Source of the DNA: Dasyornis broadbenti | Taxonomy: Eukaryota > Chordata > Aves > Passeriformes > Dasyornithidae | Length of the DNA stretch: 64,000 nt | Direction of reading: 5' to 3' | Assembly: GCA_013397935.1 (NCBI GenBank) | Contig: VZRN01000629.1 | Span: 762,031 to 826,030 of the forward strand | Part shown: piece after piece, positions 46,311 through 57,965 of the stretch | Position numbering within the stretch: position 1 is the stretch's first letter | Layout of the letters: every line of letters begins with the position of its first letter | Position numbers and translations under genes: made by a program | Notes under the pieces: generated by a model | What the model saw: only the letters and a program-made list of their open reading frames with translations | Told to the model about the DNA's origin: nothing | Databases searched by the model: none

Positions 46311-49300
46311 CAACTTGTTTATAAAAGACCAGGTCCTAAATATGCTCTATGTAGTGGTAGCTACAAATTATCAAGGTACTTGCTGGTAAGGATTATTGGT
46401 TTTCTGCTCTTCTTCCTACTGTGATTACAGGGTGCTGCTCAGCACATGCTCACCCCGTACAAGCAGCTTTTACCCTCATTTCCTACAGAAGCGACTGGGA
46501 TGGAATCACACCAGTTGCTGCCTGCGTAGCTGCTCCTTCCACTGCTGCCAACCACCTTGGCGCCCCTGGCCAACCTGGGCCAGATCCACTCAGGGCAGGT
46601 GACACCAGGGTGCAAAATAACAATTCAGAAAATTAATTTTTCTCAAAGCTTGAAGAAAGGAAGGGATTTTCCATATCACACTTACCTGGGGAAAACTGTA
46701 TTCCCCCAGGTCTGCTGAAGTGCAGTGATAACACTTAACCAAGAGCCAGGGAGACACAGATGCAAACTTTCCTCTCCTCAGAGGGATGCGAGGCTGTATT
46801 TCCTAGCCACGAGAACAGTGTCACCCACAGTGCAGTGCAGTACAGTACGCTGCTTCTGGTTTTCACTACTGATCCTGGTTTGGTTTTGAATCTCACAAAC
46901 AAAGGAGAGAAGGCAAAATTTTCTATTCATCAGGACACAAAGAGTCCTTCTTGTAATTTAACTAATACATCAGGCTAGGAAATGGAACTTAGTTTGCCAT
47001 GGAGCTAAAAAATAAAACCTTGAACCTAATCTTGGATCCTGCCCTGAGTAACACGAAAACTTTTAACCTGTTTATGAAGTCCACTATCCCCCACGCTGTT
47101 CTGGGGTGACAGGGTGTGCAGCCCATGCTTTGGGAGAATTATGATGTAGTTTACAAGTTTTATAATGATAAAAAATGCTGGACAAGTATAAATATTTTTG
47201 TCTGGTCTTTCATCTCCAAAAGCAGAATAAAAATGTTTTTGGAATAGGAATAGGAACTGTACTTGTATAAATATTTTGGATTTATACTGTAACTTTCACT
47301 CATAACCCAACAATTAATTAAGAGATTTGTATATGTGTCTTGATCCATTGCTACGTAATCCAGTAACACCTTAACTGCCATGGTAGTTGTGTGCCAGCTG
47401 CAAACAAGAATTGCAGAACAGGATCCTCTCATCGACCCTTCTTTTGCCCAACAGTGCATCACTCACTTCATTTGTCTGAATCTTTTGCTTAACCACAGGT
47501 GACAGTGTTGGGGCTCTTAGAAGAACTGAGCCCTGAGTTACATGAGCTTTATATTGTAACTATTGTAAACTATTGGGTTTATTGTTTTTCACTAGTGATT
47601 CCAGCTTTCCTGATCCTTTTTTCACAAGATTTTCTTCTTGTTTATTTCAGAACTACTGACTGTGTCATAAATATTGATGTTTGACTTCATCTATTTTGTT
47701 TTTAACCTGGCAACTCTATATTTCTGCTTGCCAGGGCTTTGCTTTTCAAACAGCTAAAGACATAGTTGTTATAATACAGACTAATAACTGCTTGAAAAGA
47801 CTGCAAGGTTTTTTAATGCAAATAGAAATACAAGTCACATTCAAGTAACCCACTGCCTAAAATAGTAACCATGTCATTGTCCTAGCACAAGTGGTATCTG
47901 AAAAGCCTGCAAACCATCCAGCAAGAACTGCCCTATTCTGACCCGTTAAAACAGGGTGGAACTGCAATAATCCCATAGCATTTATTGTGCATTTTACAGC
48001 AACATCTACCCATAAGCCTAAATAATAACCTAGGGAGCTATCACTCTGTACTGACTGCATTGGCACAAATCATTATTACATATCTAATAATTACTATCAC
48101 TTGATGGAAAATAGTTGAGGAGTGTAATTTTCAGTGCTTTACTTTCAGTGCTGCTGTCTTGCTTTGATATCAAGTTAAACCCTGAAGATATATTTGCTGA
48201 ATTTTACTGACAAATTACATTCATCATCTATGTGCCTGTCTTGTCAAAAGTCTGAGATGTAATACATATTAAAAATACTACACATGAATTTCCTGCTAGA
48301 ACACTTAGCACATGCTGTGCTTGACTTCCAAAACCCAAACCAATGCATTTAGTGACCCCCAGGGAGCAGCCAAGCTACAGGATTAGTGACCTCTATAAGC
48401 AGTGGTCACAAATACAAGAATCCAATGGATATTATCGCCAAGTGAGCTTGCCATCTGCTGCCCCAGGAGAACCACCCCAATTCCTTTCAACACACACAGA
48501 GTTTGAGACAATCATGGAAATTCTATGTTTTTTCCTCCATATCTGTGTGCTTCATCCATCAGCTGTGAAGGAAAAGATTATCATTTGCCCTGTGAGTGGA
48601 GTGCTGTATTTGTGCTCCAACCAGAAAAAACACCAGCACAGGGTGGCAGGGATGAGCCATTCATCTGGAGCTTGTGGCTCTGCTGGAGAGGGTAGCCAAG
48701 GAGATGGCAGGTGGAGCAAGGATGGGCATGGTTGTGGCAAAGGCAGGGAGAAATGAACCTGGAAAGGATATGCATGACCCTGTATTTCTCAGTCTTACTG
48801 CACTTGCCTATGTGTCTCTAAAAGCTGAGTCTGCTACTGAAATACACAACTGAAAATGGGAGGAAGAAAGCACCTGAACATGAGCCTTTGATTGAGAGAC
48901 ACGGCATCTCTTCTTAAAAGCTTTGACTGTCTGCTGCTATTAGCTAAAAAATAGCTTAAAAACTTGGTGTCTGTTCTTGCCTTGATGACAGTGTAATGGG
49001 AGAACAGTTGTATTTTCTCCCTGTCCTCATTGCTGCTGTGGGATAACGAAGAGAGGGATGTGCATAATCAAATGGGAGAGATGTACTGGTCCCACGTGCT
49101 GCCTGTGTCAGCCACAAACAGCTCAGAGAAGGGAGGAAAAGTAGAAAACCTTGAGCCTTTGTGTCCTGGAAATAAATGGCCATTTGTTTTAGAGATGAGC
49201 AGCCTTCATAGGAAAGGGAGTCCACAGTGGTCACTTCCAGCTGGAACCTGTGGAGTAGTGAAATCCTGTCCCACATGGAGCCCAAGATGCCCACCTGCAT

Positions 49301-52300
49301 TCCAGCGAGCCCAAGGCTGTGAACACCACAAATGCCTACTATATGTCAAACATTTAAACTGATGCTAAAAATGCTTAGTCTGAAGGACAGGAGCCTATTT
49401 GGGCAGGCTAGTGACTGAGGTAGATGTGTGCAATAGCAGTGACAGGGCTGCAGCGAGCAGTGATGGTAATCCTCTTTGTGGATCAATCTTCAAAAAGCCA
49501 AAAAAAGAAGAATATTTGCAGAGAGCTATGTGACACCATGACAACATGCAAGGGAATGTCATCGTACAACTATTTTCCCTGAGTTTCATTAGACAGCCCC
49601 GAATTTTGTGAAAATATTGACAGGTCAAGGGAAAATCCCAAGTGCCATTTAATTTTGACAGATGGAAAAAATAATGCCTCGTACAAACCATGGTATCTTG
49701 ATGGTCTGCTTTGTCCCTTTTTATCAAGGACCAGCTCCCAGAGGCAGAAGCCTGGATAATGCACATGTCAAATACAAGGAACCAGAACAGCAGAGAGATT
49801 TTATGATTAAATATGTACAAGGGAGAGTGGAAGTGGGGGGAGGGAAGGATGTACATACAGTATATGAAGTAAATGGTGCAGAAGAGACAGACATGGCAAT
49901 ACTGAACTGCCTGATGTGAAACTGAAACCCAGGCTGTCAGGGAGGCATGACCTACCTCATTTACTCAGCACAGTCTACAATTGAAAGTCATCCCAACAAT
50001 TTATCTCAATTCCTTACTCAACTACTTTGTTATTTGATAGGAAAATAGCTTTTTTTCTGCTAGCATGTATGAAACCTGGCTAAACTCCTATTCATAGTAA
50101 ATCTGGGACTAATTTTAATAAAGCCCTTCCTTGGTTATTGCACTCTTCTTGAAAAAACATTGTGAAACAGCTACACAGAGAGTATTATCTCTTAGAGACC
50201 TAGTGTGTCTTCGTTTGGTACTGATAACAGTGACTGAAGTTGGTTAGACAAATGTGGTTGGGCATTGCTGTTTGTAAATGAGGAATGCTGCCGTCTGCCT
50301 ACTGGCTCTTTTGTTTCTACACTTCCTCCATTGCAAACACTCCTGTGTGCAGCCACTTCGGTTGACGTAACATGGGCCAATTCATGTCCTGGGATGGAGC
50401 CCAACTGAGCCAAACCCATCCTTGGCACGCTGCTCCAGCTGCCTTGCTCCACATACTGTGCAAGGTTACTGCACGGCGCCCATGAGGTAGGAACATAATG
50501 TACCATGGATGGGAATTAGAAAAGGTAAAATCATTTTTCTCTTTGACAGCATTTAAAATCTGCTTCCCCAGCCCTTTGAAATATGCTTCTCACCAAAGCT
50601 CTCTGTTCAAACAAAACTAGTGCACTGTACAGTGGATTGGTCACAGGCATCTTTGTTCTGCACCCACACAAAATTGGAAGTGACACTTTACTTCCATTGC
50701 AGGCCAGACATCAAGCAGAGTCATGTCCCCACTTATAGTTTATTTAAAGCCATAGATGGCTTTTTAGGGATCAAAGAGAAAAGGGTATAGGAGGGGGATG
50801 CTGCTCAGGGGAAGACTGGGAACAAACCAGTACAGTTTCTTTGACTGCTCCATGTTTGCTTTTTAAATTGCTGAAATGTAATGTGGCAATGAAGTTACCT
50901 AAAGCATGAGATACTGAGTAGTGGGCTATGAAGCTTTTTCAGTTTGTTAGTACTTACAGCTCTCTGCAGTACTTGCTGCAAAGGTAGGGGATTAGACTGG
51001 CGTAAATCAGTTCCATGAAGAGCGGCCACAGTGGGAAGCCAGGCTAAAGGCTCAGAGGGCTTCACAAGCTGAGAGTACAAAGCACCATTAGGATACAAAG
51101 CACACTGTCAGCATCTGAGCCCTGGGACAGGATGTTTGGAAAGGGCACATAGATTTTTTTTTATCATGACTTGGACTCTTTTTCAAAGGAATCCCATTTA
51201 AACCAGAAACAGGGCTCTGTGTACAGCCAGGCTCTCTAGAGCCAGCAGCTCACCTCTTCCCAGATCAGTACATCTGTGTTACAAGCAGCTGGATGCCCCA
51301 GCCCTCTCCCCACTCCCTGTAACTGGGTTTCAAGTTTACAAGTATCACAAATGAGTTCATTTCCCCTCATTAACTCTTACGAGTAGTTGCTGCTCCTTGA
51401 ACTCTGTATTTCTCTGCCCCCAATTCCCTCGGGAGTCTCTGGGGCTGAAAAAGCCTTCTCGATAGGAGAGGTTTCGGACGGCTGCCCAAACAAGAAGAAC
51501 GAAGGGGGCCTCATTAGACCGGACACAGCACTCACAGAACGGATGGGGAGCAGGATTAAATCAGCAGAGAAACTTATAAAGCAGAAATCTGAGCAGCTTC
51601 ATTTTTTTCCAGATAATTGTTTTCAGCAGGTTTCTTACTTAATACAAGCCTCACCCAAAGTGGTATGACAAACTATTGAGCTCATGCTTCCCAATTCATT
51701 TTATTCTTTTCTCTCCATTCCAGGCCTCTCATTTTCTTACTTCTCTCAGCAGCCCACTAATTTCTCAAAATGACAGCTGAGATCCCAGGCTCTTCTCACT
51801 GTCAGCTATTGCTCCAAATATGCAGCATGGAAATCTTTTAGAGCCCAGAAAGCCCCCAACTAAACAGCCAGTTTGAAAACCTTACTGCACCCACTGCATG
51901 CCAGAGGAATTTCTGGACTGTCTTATTGACACTTCCATCAAGTCTTCTGCAACATGTGAGGCTGCCTTTCCTAAACCCCACCTCCCCATGGGATTTTATT
52001 CCCATCTGGGGTTTCTCTCCCTCTTGCTCTGTCTCATATGATTTTCATGCTGAAGGTTTATATGGACTTTTCCTCGAATAGCAGAACAAACAACCCAAAG
52101 TAATCACACAGTTAGGGCTCAGCACAGAGATATTAAAACATGTGCATTTCCCTCCAAAACCCGGCGCAGAAGACATAATGACATCGAAGGCTGAAACAAA
52201 AATAAAGAAAGCATAATAAAGTTAGGTGAAAAGACTTAGACTGTTTCCCTGTACGTGACATACACTGTGGAGAAATGTTTGTTATCCACTGCAAAACTTC

Positions 52301-55300
52301 CTTTAATGACCCTTGGCTAGTCAAATTACTCAAAAATGAGGAGAGTAGAAAATAAATCCAACCAAACCCACTATGTGGATATATTCATTCTTGAGACAGA
52401 GCAAATTCCAGTCATCAAAATGCTAGATAGCCTGTGAAGAGGTCTGGGCTTGGGTCCCAGTTATCACAGAGGCTTTATATATGATTTGAGCAAACCAGTT
52501 AGGGTGGGATTCAGTTGCTTAAGCAAAGGTGTCCAGTACCATTTGAGATGCCCTAGGGTACACAATACATCTGTACAGGGCTGGCTGGTTACACAAAATG
52601 GAACCCTGCAGGTCAGCAGCTGGAGGCCAGGAAGGATTTTAACACCTCTAGTGCATCCTCTGCTGCTTTTTGAGCGTCTGCTCCAGGTACCTCATGCAGC
52701 TTTCCATGCCTAGCAGCTTCTAAGCTAAAGTGCCCATTACCCAACTCTCCTGAATGCTCCAGCCAGGCTCTGCACTCCCTGGCCCAGGGAACTGCCCCCA
52801 CCTGGCTGTGCTTTTGCTGGAGGGCAGCTGGCAGGGCTGGGAACATCCTACATGCCTCAGCCCAAAGCTGGGCACTGCTGGCAGCAGGACTCCTCTCCCC
52901 AAGGGCAGTGCTGCCCCCAGGGTTTGCCCAGGGATCACTCCAGGACTGCAGTCACTGCACTGGCAGATTTGCACTGCTCTCCCAGTCCATCATGTACAAT
53001 ACCCGTGGAAAGCTCCATGGTCCAGTGTATCTTATCCAGTGCATTAATCCCTCATGACAGAGAGCCTCCAGACTGTCCACCATGCTCAGCAAAACTGGCA
53101 TGTCTGTTCCTGGGTATATTTACAGAGCTGAGCATATCCCCTCCCAAAATAACGAGCCCTCATTCCTTTAGCACTTTTGCAAACCCAGTGAGGCACACAT
53201 GCATGTGTGCCACCAGCCCACCAGCCACTGCATGTTGGGCATCAGTGCCTTTACTTCTCTACATGGCCAGGACCTGCTATCATCTCCTCAAGCCATGGGC
53301 TGGCTCTTTGACTGTGTATGCTCTAAGCCAGCTCTCCAGCACAATCACATTTCAAAATTCATCACCCAAGCCCAAACTGCCAGTGAGTCTGTCAGAGATA
53401 GAAAACTTTGGCAGCTGGGGTTATTGGTGGCCAGAGGCCATTCCCAGTGAGTATAACACAGACAGGGCATGGGCTCGCACAGTGATTTATGGTGCACTCA
53501 AGATGTGAATCACAGTTTCTTCCTGACTACTTGTGGATGTAATTATGTAAGAAGGGGAATAAAACATTTCCATGGAGTCTTACTTTCTCCCAGTTTGCAA
53601 AAACATTTATTTCCTCCATCTTATCGATGTCTGACATTTGCACTTGTGCTACTGAGAAACTGCAGCTGGGTTTTGGAGTCCAGCCCAAAGCCAGGGTGAC
53701 TTCTGCACACCCCTCAATTTTTGTGCTTCTGCCTTACTGTGAGATGCACGTGGATACTGTGTTCTTTTCTGAAAGCTTTGCAGGGGTAAAGAACAAGCAC
53801 TCAGGACATCCACAGATACCTCCTTCCAGATCTGGTACCACTACTGCCCATACTTCAGCCTCAGGTTTGTGCCATCCTGTGCATCCCCACTTTACGTGAG
53901 TGGAAGCCCTCCCAAAACAAGGGCTGTAAGAGACACCCAAAGGCCAGACACGAAGGTTTTTACAGTGAAGATGATGACTCTGTTCCTCATTTGCTGTTCG
54001 TTTATGAATGTGGGCACAGATCTGCCAGGGGCAACATTGAGAGCATTTCTAGCACTCACTGGCCGAGATACCCCAAGCCAACATCACCTGGACAGGCACC
54101 TGTCTTCCTATTCCGCACTTCGCATTAAAAAAGCCCCAGAGGACACTGTGCAGGAGATTAGGAAAGTGCCCCAACGCACCAAGGAGTAAGAGGACCACAG
54201 CAGGGGCTCCTCCAGCACAAGGAGGGCTATGAACTAGAGATCTTCCTCCACACTGCCCTTTTTCTTGGACACCAGCAGAGCAAAGTGGTCATCCCTTCAT
54301 CCTGCCCATGCCCTGCCAGGAGTTGCACAGGCAGCACAACTACTGCCCCCTACCCTGACTGCATTAATGCAAAACCCACCATTATATCAGCTGCTACTGC
54401 CTCTCTGCTATCCAACAACAACCAGGATAATTGGCAACAGCAGAGTAAAACACCAAATCAACTGTGTTTTTGAGGGACTTCGTAAGAGGCCAACAAAAGC
54501 AAGGACGTTCAAAGCTCTCAGCTAAGCATAGCAAGAGGTCTCGGTGGAGCGTCAGATGACGAGAAACAGATTTGCTGCATTATACAGTCATGTCAAAGGG
54601 CTGTGCCAGAGCTTTAGCTGACAGCAGGCCTGAATTGCTTTACACTCACTGGCTTGAGCCAGACAGAGGCCTGCAGACTTGTGTTTCATATTGTGCCTAT
54701 CTTCTTTCTGAATTTCATTGAGGGAAGTCTGATAGCTCTCTCACATATTTTATCTTACTCCACATGGCCCCCACCACTTTTGCCATGGGGATGACTTCAG
54801 CACAACTACTGGAGGAGTGAGGCATCTCCTATGATTAAGGGATGGTCCACAGATCAAATTGCACCAATTAACATAAAGATGCATTATTAAATGGTAGGCA
54901 GTTTTTCCTTGGTTTGGAGCAAACTGATTTCAAAAGCCTTTTTTAATATGGGGAATTTGACAAGCGCATGGTATTTCTTTCTGACCATTTTGTGCAGATT
55001 CTCTATTCCATAGCAAAAGCAGATTCATCGAAGAAGCACCATGTTAGTAATTTCTAAAATCCCTCCTTGTTCTGGAAGACTGTTCACAACAGCAAGTACT
55101 CTGGAAGAGCTATTGTCAGAGTATGGCTGTGTTTGCTATATATCAGTTCCACTTCCTTAGGAGGGCTGAACCTATCCCATTCCTGCTGAACCCAAAATGA
55201 GCTGCCAAAGAAAAATAGCCTGGTCTGTCTGTCTGTCCCGGGGTCTGCATCCCTTTAATTTAATAGTTTTATAATTACACATTTATTTAGCTAAGAATAT

Positions 55301-55523
55301 ATTTTTGACATACACAAAAACTTAGAATTGAGCTCAGCTGAACCAAAAAAGTCCCTATTATACAAAACAAAAACAGCTTCACAGACTGTTTCTAGTTAAG
55401 GGCACACCCACAATGGGCTTGTAATAACTTCGCAAGTAATATCTGCAGAGATGCTTCAGTGTGCACTACCAAACAAATACTCATCCATATGGTAAGCAGT
55501 GACATCTAGAACTCAAGGAATTA
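46311..55523 (-). other. NHS: NHS intron 1, segment without recognised features
   Basis: Non-coding sequence. The longest ORF of the window, 218 codons at 52852-53508 plus, lies in a GC-richer patch here (about 52600-53500) but is not recognisable and is treated as uncertain. A 153-codon minus frame at 49395-49856 is also unrecognised. Confidence 0.65.
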
Positions 55524-55742
55524 ATGCACAGTAAATTTCATCTGAATATGAGGAAGAACTTTATTGTGTGTGTGACCAAGAACTGGAACAGATTGCCCAG
55601 AGGGGTTGTGGAGTCTCCCTCACTGGAGATATCCAAGAACTGCCTGTGTCATGTGCTCTGGGATGGCCCTGCTTGAGCTGGGATGTTGGACCAGATGAGT
55701 TACTGTGGTCCCCTCCTGCCTGACCCTTCTGTGATTCTGTGA
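55524..55742 (+). mobile_element. CR1 LINE 3'-end fragment
   Basis: Starts within the ORF2 end ('ctgaatatgaggaagaactt', 'aagaactggaacagattgcc', 'gttgtggagtctccctcact') and continues into the 3' UTR ('tgttggaccagatgagttac'), ending 'cttctgtgattctgtga'. This is a different CR1 3'-end type from the copy at 46.1 kb. 5' truncated. Confidence 0.95.
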
Positions 55743-56432
55743 CAGCCAGTAAATGAGAAAAGCTTTAAGGTGAGGTAAATAGAGACCACTAAACACAGAG
55801 ATGGAGGCAAGTAGCTTTGCTGATTGGGAACCTACTAATTTACCATAACTAGACTGTGTCTCCATCTGCCCAAATCCTCTTTTTCCCTGGACTAGGAGAG
55901 TGAGACATATTTAAGTTGCATATTCCAGGTCTGTGGAGTCCCTGGATATTACCAGCAGGTGTTGCACACCGTTACACAAAAGAGCAGAGAGATTGCTCTC
56001 ACAACACAAACCCATTAACAACAGAAGGAACATCTGGAACACGACATTGCTTTCTTGAGCCACAGGATATCATTATGTTTGGGGAACTTGTACCATAATG
56101 CCAAATTTTTAAAGACATAACTAGAAAGTACTTCTTTGCTTTTAGTTCTTATTTAATAGGGGACCCAAATATTTGGGAGAGGGAGGAATGGGATGATTCC
56201 TGTGCAGAAGGCAGCCACAAAGCTTGATGAATTTTATAAAGTGTCATTTGCACAAACACAGCACTTGGTTTCATGAACCTATCAAGGAGCATTTTTGTGT
56301 GGACTTCAGTGAAATGTTGCAGAGTGCCACTGGGAGGTGTCACTATAAAGCAATAGCGTCAGGCCAAAGAAAAGAGCTGTGCTCAGTACAGCAGAGGACA
56401 CATGCATTATTTTCAGGGGGACTATGAAAAAG
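55743..56432 (-). other. NHS: NHS intron 1, segment without recognised features
   Basis: Non-coding sequence between a CR1 copy and a GT/GA microsatellite. Nothing else seen. Confidence 0.7.
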
Positions 56433-56439
56433 AGTGTGA

Positions 56440-56474
<35 letters not shown>

Positions 56475-56513
56475 TGTGTGTGTGTGTGTGAGTGAGTGAG
56501 TGTGTGTGTGTGT
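56433..56513. repeat. compound GT/GA microsatellite
   Basis: A run of GTGA and GT units, about nine GA, a second GT run, three GTGA units and a third GT run, over 81 bp. The alternating purine-pyrimidine GT runs favour Z-DNA, and the GA block gives a purine mirror tract. Confidence 0.95.
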
Positions 56514-57679
56514 AGCTGGGGATTAAGTCATTAACACTTGGGTGCCTGATATTTTTGTCACTGGGTGTCATCCATCCACAGACAGTGTTTTAAAGTGACC
56601 AACAAGATGCAGAGAGTTAAGTGTTATCTGTTATTGACCTCCGGTTTAATCTGCCAGCATTTGCTGTAACACAGCCTCACGTGCATGCACACACACCAGC
56701 CCCCAAAGGCTTACACATTAGCGTAACCTTTACCAGGCATCGATAGATCTGACACTAACAAGGTTTAACAAAACTGAACCTTATCCTACCAGCCCTTCAA
56801 GTCACGGAGAAAAGTGCTGAAAGAGCTAACTGCAGAGCTAAACACATCAAGCCTCACCCTGATACTCCCACTCTAACCCTCTCTTCTACTATCTCCCTCC
56901 ATCTGAGCATTCAGTTGGATCTCCCTTATTAAACTGATCATGCATCTGATGCAAAAAAAGTTTGACTGAATCTGCATTTTGCCCAGGGTCTTACTCATTT
57001 ATTTATTTAATTTGGTGTTTCATTTGGGGAAAAAAAATCCTGCCCAGTCTGCATTTTTTTTTCTGCAAGGAGCACACAAATAGAGCTATTTCTCCCTAGT
57101 AGCAGAACCAAACAAATCAGAAAGGGTTTACAGCAGATTTTATCACCAAACCAATTAAGCAACACTGGTAGTGTCATTAAAAAAAAAAAAAAAAGATGGA
57201 GACCCCTAGCAAAAATATGCACAAGTGCTATCAGCTGCCTCTGAAGGCTGGCTGAATTTCAGATGATATTACACGAAGACCAGTCTCATCTCTCTCCACC
57301 ATCTCCATAATGGGTGAGTGATGTTTGCGAAGGGCTCACACCCACCGCTGACCATAAGCCCTGGGGAAGAGGCTCCAGGCTCCACAGGAGCTCCCTGCAC
57401 CTGCCCGGTGGGGTGCTCTGGGTGCTTCCCGGACTCTCCACTCAGATAAGTCTCAAACAAAATGCTCCAACAAAAAATAAAATAATAAAAATTAAATACC
57501 CGAGCAGGTTTGCCAGCTTGCAGAAGACAAACGCCGAGAAGCCTGAGCTCTCTGTAAATCAGGTTCGATAAGAAGTACAGGTTAGTGGAAGTTTTACGGC
57601 ATGCTTTGGCTGCGGGAATGTTAAAAAGGAAAGGGAGGAGGCACCTTTAAAACGAGGTGCGACTCTGAGCAGGACGGGG
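56514..57679 (-). other. intron 1 flank of the CpG island
   Basis: AT-rich sequence with a 16-base A run at 57179-57194. A plus-strand donor-like ATGG|gtgagt at about 57312 and CAG|gttagt near 57580 lie near the island, but no exon can be delimited. Confidence 0.6.
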
Positions 57680-57965
57680 AGCTCTGCAGAGCTCGGCAGG
57701 GTTTGGGGAAAGCATCCTGGCCCGACAGGGCAGGGCGGCTCCGCCTCTCCGGTGTCCCCGGGAGGCTGCCGTGCCTCTGCCGTGTCCCCGCGGCGCCCAA
57801 CCCAGCGAGCCCCGGCCCCGCCGGGGGAGGAAGGGGCGCGGGGAGCAGCCGGCACGCAGATGGCCCGGCCCCGGGGCTCCGACCGCCTAATCCCCACTCG
57901 ACCCCGTCCCCGCCGGGAGTGGGGAGCAGTTAATCCCCCCTTCGCCCTCTGCGCGGGGTTAACGC
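57680..57965. promoter_or_regulatory. CpG island, candidate alternative promoter
   Basis: I count about 31 CpG in roughly 285 bp in a C+G-dominated stretch, an abrupt contrast with the CpG-poor intron on both sides. This marks an unmethylated promoter in vertebrates. It lies 40 kb upstream of NHS exon 2 on the gene strand, so it may drive a shorter NHS isoform with its own first exon, or an antisense or independent transcript. A G-rich stretch at about 57824-57845 on the plus strand could form a G-quadruplex. On the plus strand an ATG at 57860 opens a frame to 58333 (158 codons), but long frames are expected by chance in GC-rich DNA. No donor on the minus strand was convincing enough to define an exon. 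Confidence 0.7.

Noticed and set aside
57559..57897. Minus-strand frame of 112 codons in the CpG island as NHS exon 1
   Set aside because: It begins with GTG, shows none of the WAVE-homology helices of NHS exon 1, and has no convincing phase 1 donor.
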